Source: an uncultured Candidatus Entotheonella sp.
GTDB taxonomy: Bacteria; Tectomicrobia; Entotheonellia; Entotheonellales; Entotheonellaceae
DNA length: 64,000 bases
Assembly: GCA_958295825.1 (NCBI GenBank)
Contig: OY282375.1
Coordinates: forward strand, 1,659,489 to 1,723,488
Direction: 5' to 3'
Shown here: piece after piece, positions 17,650-27,227 of the stretch
Layout: each line of letters begins with the position of its first letter
How positions within the stretch are numbered: position 1 is the first letter of the stretch
Position numbers and translations under genes: made by a program
Notes under the pieces: generated by a model
Told to the model about the DNA's origin: nothing
Databases searched by the model: none
What the model saw: the letters and a program-made list of their open reading frames with translations, nothing else

Positions 17650-18583
17650 TTAATAGGACACCCTGCCCGGTGCGCGTGCAACCATGCCCGGCACGTCGAA
17701 TCCTTTGCCGTTCAGGATGTCTGCAACCGTCCGTAGTTGCAGGCGCGGATAGGGCCGCGCAAACGTGGACTGGGTATCCCCTGCTTCAGCCATGAAGCGA
17801 TGGAAGTTGCGTTCCTTTGTTACGCCTAACGGCTCCAGGATAAGCAGGCCGACGATCAGCGCCGCGTCATTCTCCAACACGCCGCGTAAGGCACGCAGCG
17901 TGGCAATGCCGACATTCTTGCCGCCCTTGACCCCGATCGCCATGCTTTGCAGATCATCCATGTTCGGCCTAGCGAAGAAGTACAGGCGGCCATCAAGGCC
18001 GCCGTCTGCTTCGTTGTTACGAAGCCCTCCACGGCTTCGACAGCCCACTTCTGGAAGTGATAGGGATCACGCTGCCACAGGTCACGCGCGCCTTCCAGGG
18101 TGCGCGGCACGCCGTCAACCACGAAGTCTTTACCCTCAACCAAGCGCAGGCGGTCTTGCCAGCGCACTTTCGCCACCCGCTTGACGGCATGAATGGCAAT
18201 GTCGATGCCGGTCCACTTCCGATTGAGTCTGTGGGCGGCTTCAAGTGTCGTAGCGCATCCACAGAAGGGATCAAACACCGTGTCGCCCTCGTTGCTCGAC
18301 GCCTTGAGGATGTGTTCAAGCAAGGCAATGGGCTTTGGGTGGCATATCCGATGCGTTCACGGGCGCGGCCAGACAGGTTGTCAATATCGTTCCACAAATT
18401 TGTTGCGGGTCTCCCAGAGGGGAGATAGGTCTTGCGATAGGGGCGGCCCGTTTCGTCCTTGTAGATGGCGTTGTATTCCTGATTGGAGTTGAAGGGTGGC
18501 TCCAGGTCAATCAGGTCTACACTCCCCAGGTTCACGTGATCTCGCGTGATCGTGAGGCAGTCGCCGTAGTAGAGCCGGTTCAT
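17650..18583 (-). pseudogene. Site-specific DNA methyltransferase (beta-type, N4/N6), frameshifted and internally deleted
   Basis: The N-terminus is MNRLYYGDCLTITRDHVNLG, followed by motif IV in the altered form LEPPFNS instead of DPPFNS. After KDETGRP the protein jumps to KTYLPSGRPATNLWNDI, missing the central target-recognition part. One base is then lost in GYATQKP, after which LLEHILKASSNEGDTVFDPF and CGCATTLEAAHRL (motif I, usually CGCGTT) are clear. A second shift near 18020 leads into the C-terminal part DGGLDGRLYFF..VKGGKNVGIATLRALRG, a region that resembles an endonuclease-like fold often fused to such methylases. Inactive as it stands. Confidence 0.8.
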
Positions 18584-19243
18584 GCGAAGCATCCCCGGAG
18601 GAAGGTGCTAAACGGGTCAACGTTCTTGCGCTCGTTGTATTTCCAGCAGGCTTCGGCGAGGTACAGCAGGGTGTAGGGGATGCCGTCATGGTGACGCGAA
18701 CCGTACCAGGCGCGCTTCAGCAGGCTCCAGAAGCCTTCAATCACGTGGGTGTGAACCGAGCCGTCAACGTAGGCCGTGCGATGATTCACGACCGCGTGAT
18801 TCATGAAGTTCTTGACGCCGCCATGGCCCTTCCATTCGTCCGTCATCAGCAACGAACCGGCAGGCTCTACGTCGTCCTTGATGAACTTCAACAGGGTCTT
18901 GCCACGGACCGTGGCGGCCGTGCGGGGGCCGTCACCCGGCCGCCACGTTTGATGCCGCGGCCCTTTGGGGCGGGCTTGTCATCTTCGCGCCGATTGCCAG
19001 GAACCACGTTTGCAAGGGAATCTTGGTCTTTTGCATGATGGTGTCGGGCAGGACATTGAAACTGGACTTGCAGGCGTGGCAGTTCCAGCGGCCCACTTTA
19101 TCCAGTTCGTTCTTGCGGGCCACCTTGTCGCTCTTGCAATATGGGCAGGTCGGGTTGTCGTTCCAACGGACGGTTTCAAGGTGTTCGATACAGGCTTCTT
19201 GAGTCGGGTACTTGCTGAAAATGCTGATAATGTCTGAACTGTC
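18580..19243 (-). pseudogene. IS1595-family (ISXO2-like) transposase, internally deleted
   Basis: The N-terminal part reads DIISIFSKYPTQEACIEHLE then CPYC..CHAC, the zinc ribbon typical of this family, followed by the helix-turn-helix region TIMQKTKIPLQTWFLAIG. A deletion with frame change near 18935 removes the centre with the first catalytic aspartate. The C-terminal half keeps SLLMTDEWKGH (second Asp), HTHVIEGFWSLLKRAWYGSR (the glutamate) and YLAEACWKYNERKN. No clear start codon is visible in the N-terminal frame. Confidence 0.8.
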
Positions 19244-19298
19244 AAGCCTGTAATTACTAATTGCGTATGACTTTTGTCACGTAGTAAATCCCATTCCT

Positions 19299-19584
19299 TT
19301 GGGAATTATATACTTTGGTAACCGTTCACTGAGACATACCGTTTTGCCTCGGCGTCAGGGCCGCCTCGGTAAGGGCAAAGTACCCTGCCACTAAGATGTT
19401 GACCGCAGTGTTGACGTTGCGGTCAAGCGAGACGCCATACGTCGGGCAATCGTACCTTCTGGCTTCCCCGGACGCCGCAGCGCGAAGGCCGTCGCCGCGT
19501 AGCGAGGGCAGCTTCCAACGAACCGGCGGCCGGCCCATGCTGACTTGTACGTTGGTAAATGTTACTTAGGTATATGATTCCCCT
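19299..19584 (-). mobile_element. Miniature TnpB-derived element, copy 2
   Basis: It is nearly identical to 8415-8702, with a 3-base difference in CGTACC(CGT)TCTGG and a few substitutions; the right repeat is slightly degraded (TATATGATTCCCC). It keeps the TnpB C-terminal coding sequence (SLDRNVNTAVNIL) and the same short 3' flank. Together the two copies form ~286-bp direct repeats around an 10.6-kb segment with the SGNH array. Confidence 0.7.
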
Positions 19585-19660
19585 TTATTGATATGTCAAG
19601 GGAAAGAGGGCCAGACAATGCCGTGTACGTTCTGTAGGGCGACAAACGACAGGGAGAAGG

Positions 19661-19990
19661 TTCTTTGGGAAGCACCAAGAGGCTCTCGGGGCAATCCATG
19701 AAACCGCGTCCGACCTTCATGAGCGGGCCATAGACAAGCGGACCTTGCGGAAATTCGACGCCCTCCGCCTGACACCCGTGCGCCAGATACGGCCGGAGCA
19801 GATCAGTGCGCTGCGTGAGCGTGAACGGGTGAGCCAAGCGGTGTTCGCTCGCTATCTGAACGTTTCGGCGGGCCTGATCAGCCAATGGGAACGCGGTGAG
19901 AAGCGTCCTGCCGGCACCTCTCTCAAGCTCCTAACGCTGGTTAAGAAGAAGGGCTTGAGTAGCGATTGCCTGAGCCTATTATGCCGCGTG
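19661..19990 (+). pseudogene. HigA/NadS-type helix-turn-helix antitoxin-like regulator, 5'-truncated, stop codon lost
   Basis: The frame reads [20 protein letters not shown], then [20 protein letters not shown] and a Cro/C1-type helix-turn-helix ([35 protein letters not shown]). This is the usual short antitoxin partner of RelE/HigB-like toxins. No in-frame start codon precedes it; the miniature element ends 77 bases upstream. At the 3' end one extra base (GAGTAGCGATTGCC instead of GAGTGCGATTGCC) changes the expected ..GLSAIA stop into an open frame that runs on into the fumarase gene. No toxin gene is next to it. Confidence 0.65.
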
Positions 19991-20062
19991 TTCTTGCAAA
20001 GGACAGAACCTTTCCCACACACTTTCCACAACCTTATTCCCAATCTGAGGAGGACCGAATTG

Positions 20063-21715
<1,653 letters not shown>

Positions 21716-21795
21716 TACTTGCCGCCCGTGAAACGCCAGGAAGTCGCGTGCGGCAGATTATCCATCCTGAACGACAGAACTCTCGGAGGCAGGTT

Positions 21796-22212
21796 ATGAG
21801 ATCACGCGTCCCGTCGGTGCTGTGGCCGATTCTTCTCATTGGCCTCGGCTTGGTATTGCCCGGATGCGTGCCGGCGCCGCAACCCCTTGCGGAACGCAAC
21901 TCCGCCCTGACCCAGGGGAACATCCAGATGCACCTGGTCGTTGGCCAAACGACCAAGGCTGAGGTGCTGGAGACCTTCGGGGCCCCGAACGTCACCACTC
22001 GGGATGGCAGCGGCCAAGAGGTCTGGACCTACCAGAGAGCCGCGCAGGTGTCGCAGTCGTCGAACCGCTCCGGCTACTGGACGGTCATCCTCGGCGGCCA
22101 GAGCTCGTCAGCCTCCGGCTTCGAGAGCGGCTCGCGAATGATCACGCTCATCATCAAGTTCGACCGCCGCGACGTGGTGACGGATTTCCGCAGTCGGACC
22201 TCCGACTTCTAG
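21796..22212 (+). CDS. Small lipoprotein of the SmpA/BamE-like fold
   Basis: The 138-aa protein has a lipoprotein signal peptide ending in the lipobox LPGC (Cys ~24). The mature part has GQTTKAEVLETFGAPNVTT, the pattern of BamE/SmpA-like domains in which a helix pair precedes GxP. GGAGG lies six bases before the ATG. A second lipoprotein gene follows after 16 bases. The exact partner is unknown. Confidence 0.7.
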   Translation: MRSRVPSVLWPILLIGLGLVLPGCVPAPQPLAERNSALTQGNIQMHLVVGQTTKAEVLETFGAPNVTTRDGSGQEVWTYQRAAQVSQSSNRSGYWTVILGGQSSSASGFESGSRMITLIIKFDRRDVVTDFRSRTSDF

Positions 22213-22228
22213 GTCCGAAGGAGAGGCC

Positions 22229-22738
22229 ATGAGAAGCAACCACAAGATACTGCTGGTCGTCGTAGCGCTGGCTTTCCTGGCCGGCTGCACCCCGCCGAGT
22301 CCTGTTCTGACTCCGCTGGAGATTCAGAGCCTGCAGACTCGCGAGTACGAACATGACAAAGCCATCGTGTTCGCCAGCACCATGTCGGTGTTCCAGGACC
22401 TTGGCTACATTGTCAACAGCGCGGACCTCGACACCGGGCTCATCACCACGGAAAGCCCCGCCACCAGCGACCGCGCGACGTTTCCGGCGCGGCTGACGAT
22501 AATGCCGGAGTTGATGGTGTGGTCGGACGTGACCAGCGTGATGCAAACGAAGGCGACGGCGTTCATTGAACAGATCGGCAACCGGTCCAGGGTGCGGCTC
22601 AATTTCGTCATCACCCGCCAAGACTCCAGCGTGCACGGCCAGACCAGCCGGCGGGATACGCCGATCCTCGATACCACTGTTTACCAGAACGCCTTTGAGC
22701 GGATTGAGAACGCTATTTTCGTGAGGGCAAGCAATTAG
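22229..22738 (+). CDS. Lipoprotein of unknown function
   Basis: The 169-aa protein has the signal peptide KILLVVVALAFLAGC with lipobox LAGC. The mature domain (VFASTMSVFQDLGYIVNSAD, ..GLITTESPA.., TQ-type beta strands RVRLNFVITRQDSS) resembles small periplasmic lipoproteins that often accompany BamE-like ones. GAAGGAGAGGCC precedes the ATG. It is probably cotranscribed with the upstream lipoprotein gene. Confidence 0.7.
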   Translation: MRSNHKILLVVVALAFLAGCTPPSPVLTPLEIQSLQTREYEHDKAIVFASTMSVFQDLGYIVNSADLDTGLITTESPATSDRATFPARLTIMPELMVWSDVTSVMQTKATAFIEQIGNRSRVRLNFVITRQDSSVHGQTSRRDTPILDTTVYQNAFERIENAIFVRASN

Positions 22739-22861
22739 GAGGGGACATGGACTGGAAGACACTCGGCAACATCGCCGCCGCTCGTCCCAACTCGCGGAAT
22801 GCTTCACATAGCCCCCCCCTCCTTAAACAAGTTAGCGCTTATGGGAGGCGCATCCCGGCCC

Positions 22862-23377
22862 ATGAACCCGAACCCTTCTGCTGGGCAGCCCGATACGCGG
22901 CTGAAATTCATGCGCATCGTCGGAGGCGTCGCGGCGGCCCTGGTGATAGCCGTGGCGGTTGGCACGTACACCGCGCCGCATATGGGCCGCCTGACGGACG
23001 TGGTGCTGAACCACACTTGGCACCGCAACTGGACGTGCCTGACCCTGCCCGCCGATGAGGCGTTCTTCGACCTCTCAACCCCGTTTTTGGCCGTGCGAAG
23101 TTATTACAGCGCGCTCTACCAGGGCGACGCGACGAACCTGCCGGAATTGGCCGTAGAACCGCTCCGCGAGGCGTTGCGCGTGCGTCTGCAGCACGCCGAG
23201 GCGCCGTCCGGCGCGGACCGTATCATCTACCGCAGCTATCTGCTCACGGTGATGCAGGGCGGCGGGCGGGCGGTGGTGACCGAGAAGTTCCATCTCTTCT
23301 GGCAGCACGGCTTGCGCTTCAAGCTTCAGCGAACCCGGGCCGGCTGGACCATCGCCAGCGTAGCCCGGATGCCGTAA
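22862..23377 (+). CDS. Single-helix membrane protein of unknown function
   Basis: The ~171-aa protein has a short cytoplasmic tail (MNPNPSAGQPDTRLKFMR), one helix (IVGGVAAALVIAVAVGTY) and a periplasmic domain with beta-rich ending (VTEKFHLFWQHGLRFKL..AGWTIASVARMP), like an NTF2-type fold. The start is uncertain: 22862 has GGGAGG 13 bases upstream, and 22841 is in frame. A separate ATG at 22747 with a strong AGGAGGGG site opens only a short, unrecognisable frame (MDWKTLGNIAAARPNS), perhaps a truncated small gene. Confidence 0.55.
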   Translation: MNPNPSAGQPDTRLKFMRIVGGVAAALVIAVAVGTYTAPHMGRLTDVVLNHTWHRNWTCLTLPADEAFFDLSTPFLAVRSYYSALYQGDATNLPELAVEPLREALRVRLQHAEAPSGADRIIYRSYLLTVMQGGGRAVVTEKFHLFWQHGLRFKLQRTRAGWTIASVARMP

Positions 23378-23409
23378 CCAGCCTGCCTTGCCATTCAAAG
23401 CGACGCCGC

Positions 23410-24234
23410 ATGCCTTTCATCGATACCCATTGCCATCTTGATGCTCCCAACTACGCCGACCTCGCCGCCGTCTGCCGCCAGAGCGAACAAGCCGGGGTGA
23501 CGGTGACCGTTGCAGCGGGCGCCGGCTTGGATTCCAACCAAAGAATTTTGGGGCTGCAACAACAGCAGCCGGCGCACGTGTGGGCAGCGTTAGGCTTGCA
23601 CCCGGAGCGGCCCGAGGCGTCTTGGGACGAGGTGGAGGCGGTGCTCGCTCAGTTGCGGTCGCACCGCGGCCGAGTGGTGGCTTTGGGGGAGGTCGGCCTG
23701 CCGCACTACGCCCTGTTGGATGGCTCCATGACGGCCGAGCAGGCGCGGCGGCACGAAGCCCTTCTACACGCTTTGGTGAAGGGCGCCGTGGCGTTGAGTC
23801 TGCCGGTCGTCCTGCACGCGCCGCACGCCGCTGCCGACAAAGCGCTGGCCATTGCGCGGCGTTACGAGCCCTCCGGCGTTGTGTTCCACTGGCACAAGGG
23901 CAGCCCGGAAACCACCGCGGCCATCTGCGAGGCGGGCTATTTTGTGTCGGTGACGCCGGAGGTCTGCTACCGGGAGCGCGACCGTGAACTGGTGCGGGCG
24001 ACGCCGCTTCGCAACCTGCTGCTGGAAAGCGATGGCCCCTGGCCGTACGGCGGCGAGTTCGCCGGTCAATCGACCACGCCCGCCGTGGTCGCGCGCCTCG
24101 CCGTCGAGGTGGCGCGCCTCAAAGGTGTGTCGCTGGAAGAAGTTCGGGAGTTGACGTGGGAGAATGCCCAACGCCTCTTTGGCTGCGGCGGGTCGGGGTC
24201 TGATCCAGTTGCAGGTCGGATTGGCGCCGGGTAA
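23410..24234 (+). CDS. TatD-family metal-dependent hydrolase
   Basis: It has the TatD motifs in order: DTHCHLD (metal site, ~5-11), GLHPE (~59), ALGEVGLPHY (~92; the usual GLDYY is GLPHY), VVLHAPHA, VFHWHKGSPE and LLESDGPW. The length (274 aa) fits. Family members are 3'-5' exodeoxyribonucleases or related phosphoesterases with a TIM-barrel and two divalent metals. The last ten residues look like extension past the usual end. It converges with the ABC permease gene on the other strand with only 11 bases between. Confidence 0.88.
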   Translation: MPFIDTHCHLDAPNYADLAAVCRQSEQAGVTVTVAAGAGLDSNQRILGLQQQQPAHVWAALGLHPERPEASWDEVEAVLAQLRSHRGRVVALGEVGLPHYALLDGSMTAEQARRHEALLHALVKGAVALSLPVVLHAPHAAADKALAIARRYEPSGVVFHWHKGSPETTAAICEAGYFVSVTPEVCYRERDRELVRATPLRNLLLESDGPWPYGGEFAGQSTTPAVVARLAVEVARLKGVSLEEVRELTWENAQRLFGCGGSGSDPVAGRIGAG

Positions 24235-24245
24235 TTCGACACTCC

Positions 24246-25097
24246 CTACCGCGGACGCACGGCAAGCAGCAGCCAGGCGCACACCAGCAGCCCGCACAGG
24301 CAGGCGGCGGCCGTCTGACCCGGCGGGAAGTCGTAGCGGTTGGCGAGGATGAAAGCAACGACGCCGGTTGCAAGCGAGATGCAGGGGGCCAAGAAGAACA
24401 GGCTTCGGGCCGTTCGGCCGAGGTTTTTGGCGATCAGGGCGGGCAGAACGAGACTGGCAAAGGCGTAAACGACGCCGGAGACGTGAATGGCAAAGCCGAT
24501 GACGATGCCGAGCCAGGCGGAGAGCAGGCCGTTCCAGAGCCCGACGCGCAGCCCGGCGACGCGGGCCATGTCGGGTTCCAGCGCGATCAGCACGACCGAG
24601 CGGTATTTGAAGCTGAGCAGGAGAACGGTCAGCGCCGTCAGTACCAGGAACATCCACACGTCCTGACGGTGGGCGCCGATGATGGTGCTGGACAGCAGCC
24701 GGTTGATCTCTTCCATGCCGAGACGGTTGTGCGACATCAGCAGAATGGAACCGCTCGTCGAGACGAGGAAGACCCAACCGGTGACCGCCTCGGGCGTCTC
24801 GCGTCCGCCGCGGTGCGCGGCACGGGCGGTGACGAACGCCGCCAGCACGGCGCACAGCCCCCCCATGACGGCGTGGAACAACTCGGAATCCCACCAACCT
24901 CCGGCGCCGAGCATGCTGCCGCTCCAGATGCCGACCGCGATGCCGAACAGCGACGCCTGCGACACCGCCGCGCCGATGAAGATCTGGTCGCGGGCGACCA
25001 CGAAGACGCCGACCAGTGACAGCAGCACGCCGATGAGCCAGCCCGCCAGATAGGCGTCATGAAACAGCGCCCACGAGTCGAGAAAAGCGGCAATCAT
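24246..25097 (-). CDS. Metal ABC transporter permease (ABC-3 family, zinc/manganese type)
   Basis: The 283-aa protein has about eight hydrophobic segments. The N-terminal DAYLAGWLIGVLLSLVGVFV, the central ALEPDMARVAGLRV (coupling helix contacting the ATPase) and the C-terminal ISLATGVVAFILANRYDFPP follow the ZnuB/MntB pattern. The ATG overlaps the end of the ATPase gene by four bases, so the two are translated together. It forms the membrane channel of a divalent-metal importer. Confidence 0.9.
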   Translation of the reverse strand: MIAAFLDSWALFHDAYLAGWLIGVLLSLVGVFVVARDQIFIGAAVSQASLFGIAVGIWSGSMLGAGGWWDSELFHAVMGGLCAVLAAFVTARAAHRGGRETPEAVTGWVFLVSTSGSILLMSHNRLGMEEINRLLSSTIIGAHRQDVWMFLVLTALTVLLLSFKYRSVVLIALEPDMARVAGLRVGLWNGLLSAWLGIVIGFAIHVSGVVYAFASLVLPALIAKNLGRTARSLFFLAPCISLATGVVAFILANRYDFPPGQTAAACLCGLLVCAWLLLAVRPR

Positions 25098-25873
25098 GCG
25101 CCCTCCCCAGCGTCCGGCGGTAGAGACGGCTCGTCGGGGGCGGCATCCGTCGGCACGCGCAGCGCCCTTCCGTACAGGGGCTCAAGGTTGGCCCGGGTCA
25201 GGACGTCCGCTCGCGCCCCGGCCATCACGCCTCCCTCGGCCACGAGGCCGACGTGCGTGGCGTAACGCTCGGCAAGCGCGAGGTCGTGGGTGACGAACAG
25301 GCAGGCGGCCTGATGCTGGATGAGGAAATCCGTCAGCGCTTTCAGAACCACGCTCTCGGCGACGAGGTCGAGGTTGTTGGTGGGCTCGTCCATGACCAGC
25401 ACCCGTGGGCGCCGCACGAGGGCACGGGCGATGAGGGCGCGTTGCCGCTGACCGCCGGACAGGGTCCAGTAGCTTTGCCGCGCCAGCGCGGGCAGCCAGA
25501 GGGTCTCCAGCACCCACGCCAGACGCTCGCGCCGCGCCGCTTTGTTCAACCGCGTGCCGACCAGCCCCAGGCCGACGAACTCGTCGAGCGTGATTGGCAG
25601 GGTCGGGTTGATCTCGCAACGCTGCGGAACGAAGCCGACAGGCGCCACGCCGTCGATAGGCGGCGGCGCCTCCAGGGTGCCCGCCCGCGCCTTCAGTTCC
25701 CCCAGAAAGCCGCGCAGCAGCGTCGTCTTGCCGCTGCCGTTCGGCCCCAGGAAAGACCAGAACTGGCCGCTGCGAATCTCCAGGCTAACGCCCCGCAGGA
25801 TGGCGTGGCTACCGTAACCCAGCGCCACGTCCGAAGCCCGGTAGATGACGTCATCCACAAACGCTCCTTGCAC
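25094..25873 (-). CDS. Metal ABC transporter ATP-binding protein
   Basis: The 259-aa protein has Walker A GPNGSGKTTLL (~44-54), Q-loop in GFVPQR, signature LSGGQRQRALIARAL, Walker B RVLVMDEPTNNLD and switch histidine FVTHDL. It powers the permease encoded directly downstream. Upstream (25874-26154) there is a gap with a palindromic repeat separating it from the binding-protein gene. Confidence 0.92.
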   Translation of the reverse strand: MQGAFVDDVIYRASDVALGYGSHAILRGVSLEIRSGQFWSFLGPNGSGKTTLLRGFLGELKARAGTLEAPPPIDGVAPVGFVPQRCEINPTLPITLDEFVGLGLVGTRLNKAARRERLAWVLETLWLPALARQSYWTLSGGQRQRALIARALVRRPRVLVMDEPTNNLDLVAESVVLKALTDFLIQHQAACLFVTHDLALAERYATHVGLVAEGGVMAGARADVLTRANLEPLYGRALRVPTDAAPDEPSLPPDAGEGA

Positions 25874-26044
25874 GACACAGCTTCAGTCTATACGGCCCCA
25901 GACAAAGCTATTAATATGGGTCAGACTGGGGGGCTGTTGACATTCACGCGATCGACACGAAGAGGGTGTTTATGAGTGATCCCGCCCTTGTTCTGGCCGG
26001 TTTCAGAAGTCGCCTGGCGGCCTCATCGCCACGCTTCCCATGCC

Positions 26045-26105
26045 TGGGAGCGCGGGCTTCCAGCTCGCTAAGCGGAACCCTGCGGGCAAGATGCCCACGC
26101 TCCCA
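26045..26105. repeat. 61-bp palindromic intergenic repeat
   Basis: The arms TGGGAGCGCGGGC and GCCCACGCTCCCA pair over 13 bases with one mismatch, around a 35-base loop (CTTCCAGCTCGC..GCGGGCAAGAT). This looks like a widespread type of intergenic extragenic palindrome. Open frames through it (such as WERGHLARRVPLSELEARAP) are a by-product of the repeat, not a gene. It could also fold in RNA between the binding-protein and ATPase genes. Confidence 0.7.
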
Positions 26106-26154
26106 AACATTCAGCCGCTTCTGCCTTTTCACAATTCCATCAGACAAGAAAAAG

Positions 26155-27204
26155 CTAACGCCAAGCGTCCAGAGCCGCCGCGAGTTGCTTGACGTTGTAG
26201 TCCGTCATGGACAGGTAATCCCCGGTTCCGGGTCGGGCGTCAACCTGGTGCGCGATGGCGACGACCGCGGCAGCCGTTTTTTCGGACACGAAGCGTGCGT
26301 ACCGGGGATCATAATAGGCGGTCGTAAGCACCGCCCCGACCTGCTCGGCGCGCATCCGCTCGATGATGGCGCCGAGATGCGAGGTGGTGGGCGGAACGCC
26401 CGGAACAGGTTCGAGAAAGGCGATCACCTCCAGACCAAAGCGCGTCGAGAAATAGACCCAGGCGTCGTGTTCGGCCACTATCTTGGCGCCGGCATGCGGA
26501 CGCAGCACGGCCAGCCAGCCGCCGAGCAGCGCCGTCTCGCCCTGGCTATCGAGAAAATCCACCAAGCGCCCGTGCTCGGCCAGCAGGGCCAGCTTTTCAA
26601 AGTCGTACTTGCGAGACAGCGCCTCGCCGACCAGCGCGGCGCCGAGGCGTCGCCGGAAGGCGTCGTAGCGCCCGGCGAAGTGCTGCTTGGCCTCGGGGCG
26701 CAGGGTTGAGAAGCGGTCCCGCAGCAGGGCAGCAACTCGCAGGCCGTTCAGGGGGTCGAGCAGGTAGTGGGGGTTGCCGCCGGGATGGACGTCGCCCATG
26801 GAGCGGTTGATCGGGCCGCTGGGAACGCCGAGCGCCGGGATGACCGTAGAGGCGTCGATGAACCCCGGACTGCCGGGCAGGACAGCGGTGTTGCGGGCGT
26901 TTTGCAACAGTGCCGGCGCCCACCCGATCTCCATCTCGAAGCCGACCTGCACGTAGGCGTCGCAGGCGTTCAGCGCCTTGACGAAGCTCGGCTTGGGAAC
27001 CGTGAAATGGGGGCTCTCGGTGCCTTTGGTAAATACGGTCACGGCGACTTCACCGCCGCCGATCTCCTCGGCGAGGCTTCCCAATCCCGGGACGGTCGCA
27101 CAGACCTGCAGCGGCTCAGCCGCCAGCGAGCCGACCGCCAACAGGCAGACCAGCGCGGCGAGAACGGTCAGCACGATTCTGGTTAGACGTAGATATGCCA
27201 TCAC
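26155..27204 (-). CDS. Metal ABC transporter substrate-binding protein (cluster 9, probably zinc)
   Basis: The ~349-aa protein has a signal peptide (VLTVLAALVCLLAVGSLAAE) and the cluster A-I/TroA fold. Candidate metal ligands are His in GTESPHFTV, His in GNPHYLLDPLN, Glu/His in IVAEHDAWVYF and Asp near the end (STAYYD type). Compared with classic ZnuA there is no His-rich charged loop; the neighbouring outer-membrane protein has one instead. It delivers metal to the permease encoded downstream. Confidence 0.88.
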   Translation of the reverse strand: MMAYLRLTRIVLTVLAALVCLLAVGSLAAEPLQVCATVPGLGSLAEEIGGGEVAVTVFTKGTESPHFTVPKPSFVKALNACDAYVQVGFEMEIGWAPALLQNARNTAVLPGSPGFIDASTVIPALGVPSGPINRSMGDVHPGGNPHYLLDPLNGLRVAALLRDRFSTLRPEAKQHFAGRYDAFRRRLGAALVGEALSRKYDFEKLALLAEHGRLVDFLDSQGETALLGGWLAVLRPHAGAKIVAEHDAWVYFSTRFGLEVIAFLEPVPGVPPTTSHLGAIIERMRAEQVGAVLTTAYYDPRYARFVSEKTAAAVVAIAHQVDARPGTGDYLSMTDYNVKQLAAALDAWR

Positions 27205-27227
27205 GTTGTCTCCCTATGACGGACCGC

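Larger units (their letters stand above)
17630..19265 (-). mobile_element. IS1595-family element carrying a DNA methyltransferase passenger gene
   Basis: A 22-bp inverted repeat bounds the element: CGCAATAAGTATTTACAGGC at 17630 and, on the other strand, CGCAATTAGTAATTACAGGC ending at 19265 (20 of 22 bases match including the following TT). Inside lie, in minus-strand order, a decayed ISXO2/IS1595 transposase and a decayed DNA methyltransferase whose ATG overlaps the transposase stop by four bases (ATGA). True outer ends could extend a little further. Confidence 0.65.

Noticed and set aside
22747..23058. Gene starting at the strong ribosome-binding site at 22738
   Set aside because: The frame soon becomes Arg/Pro-rich and overlaps the more plausible membrane protein in another phase. 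I mention only the start site.
25944..26147. Small minus-strand gene encoding WERGHLARRVPLSE..
   Set aside because: It is the translation of a palindromic intergenic repeat, not a protein-coding gene.
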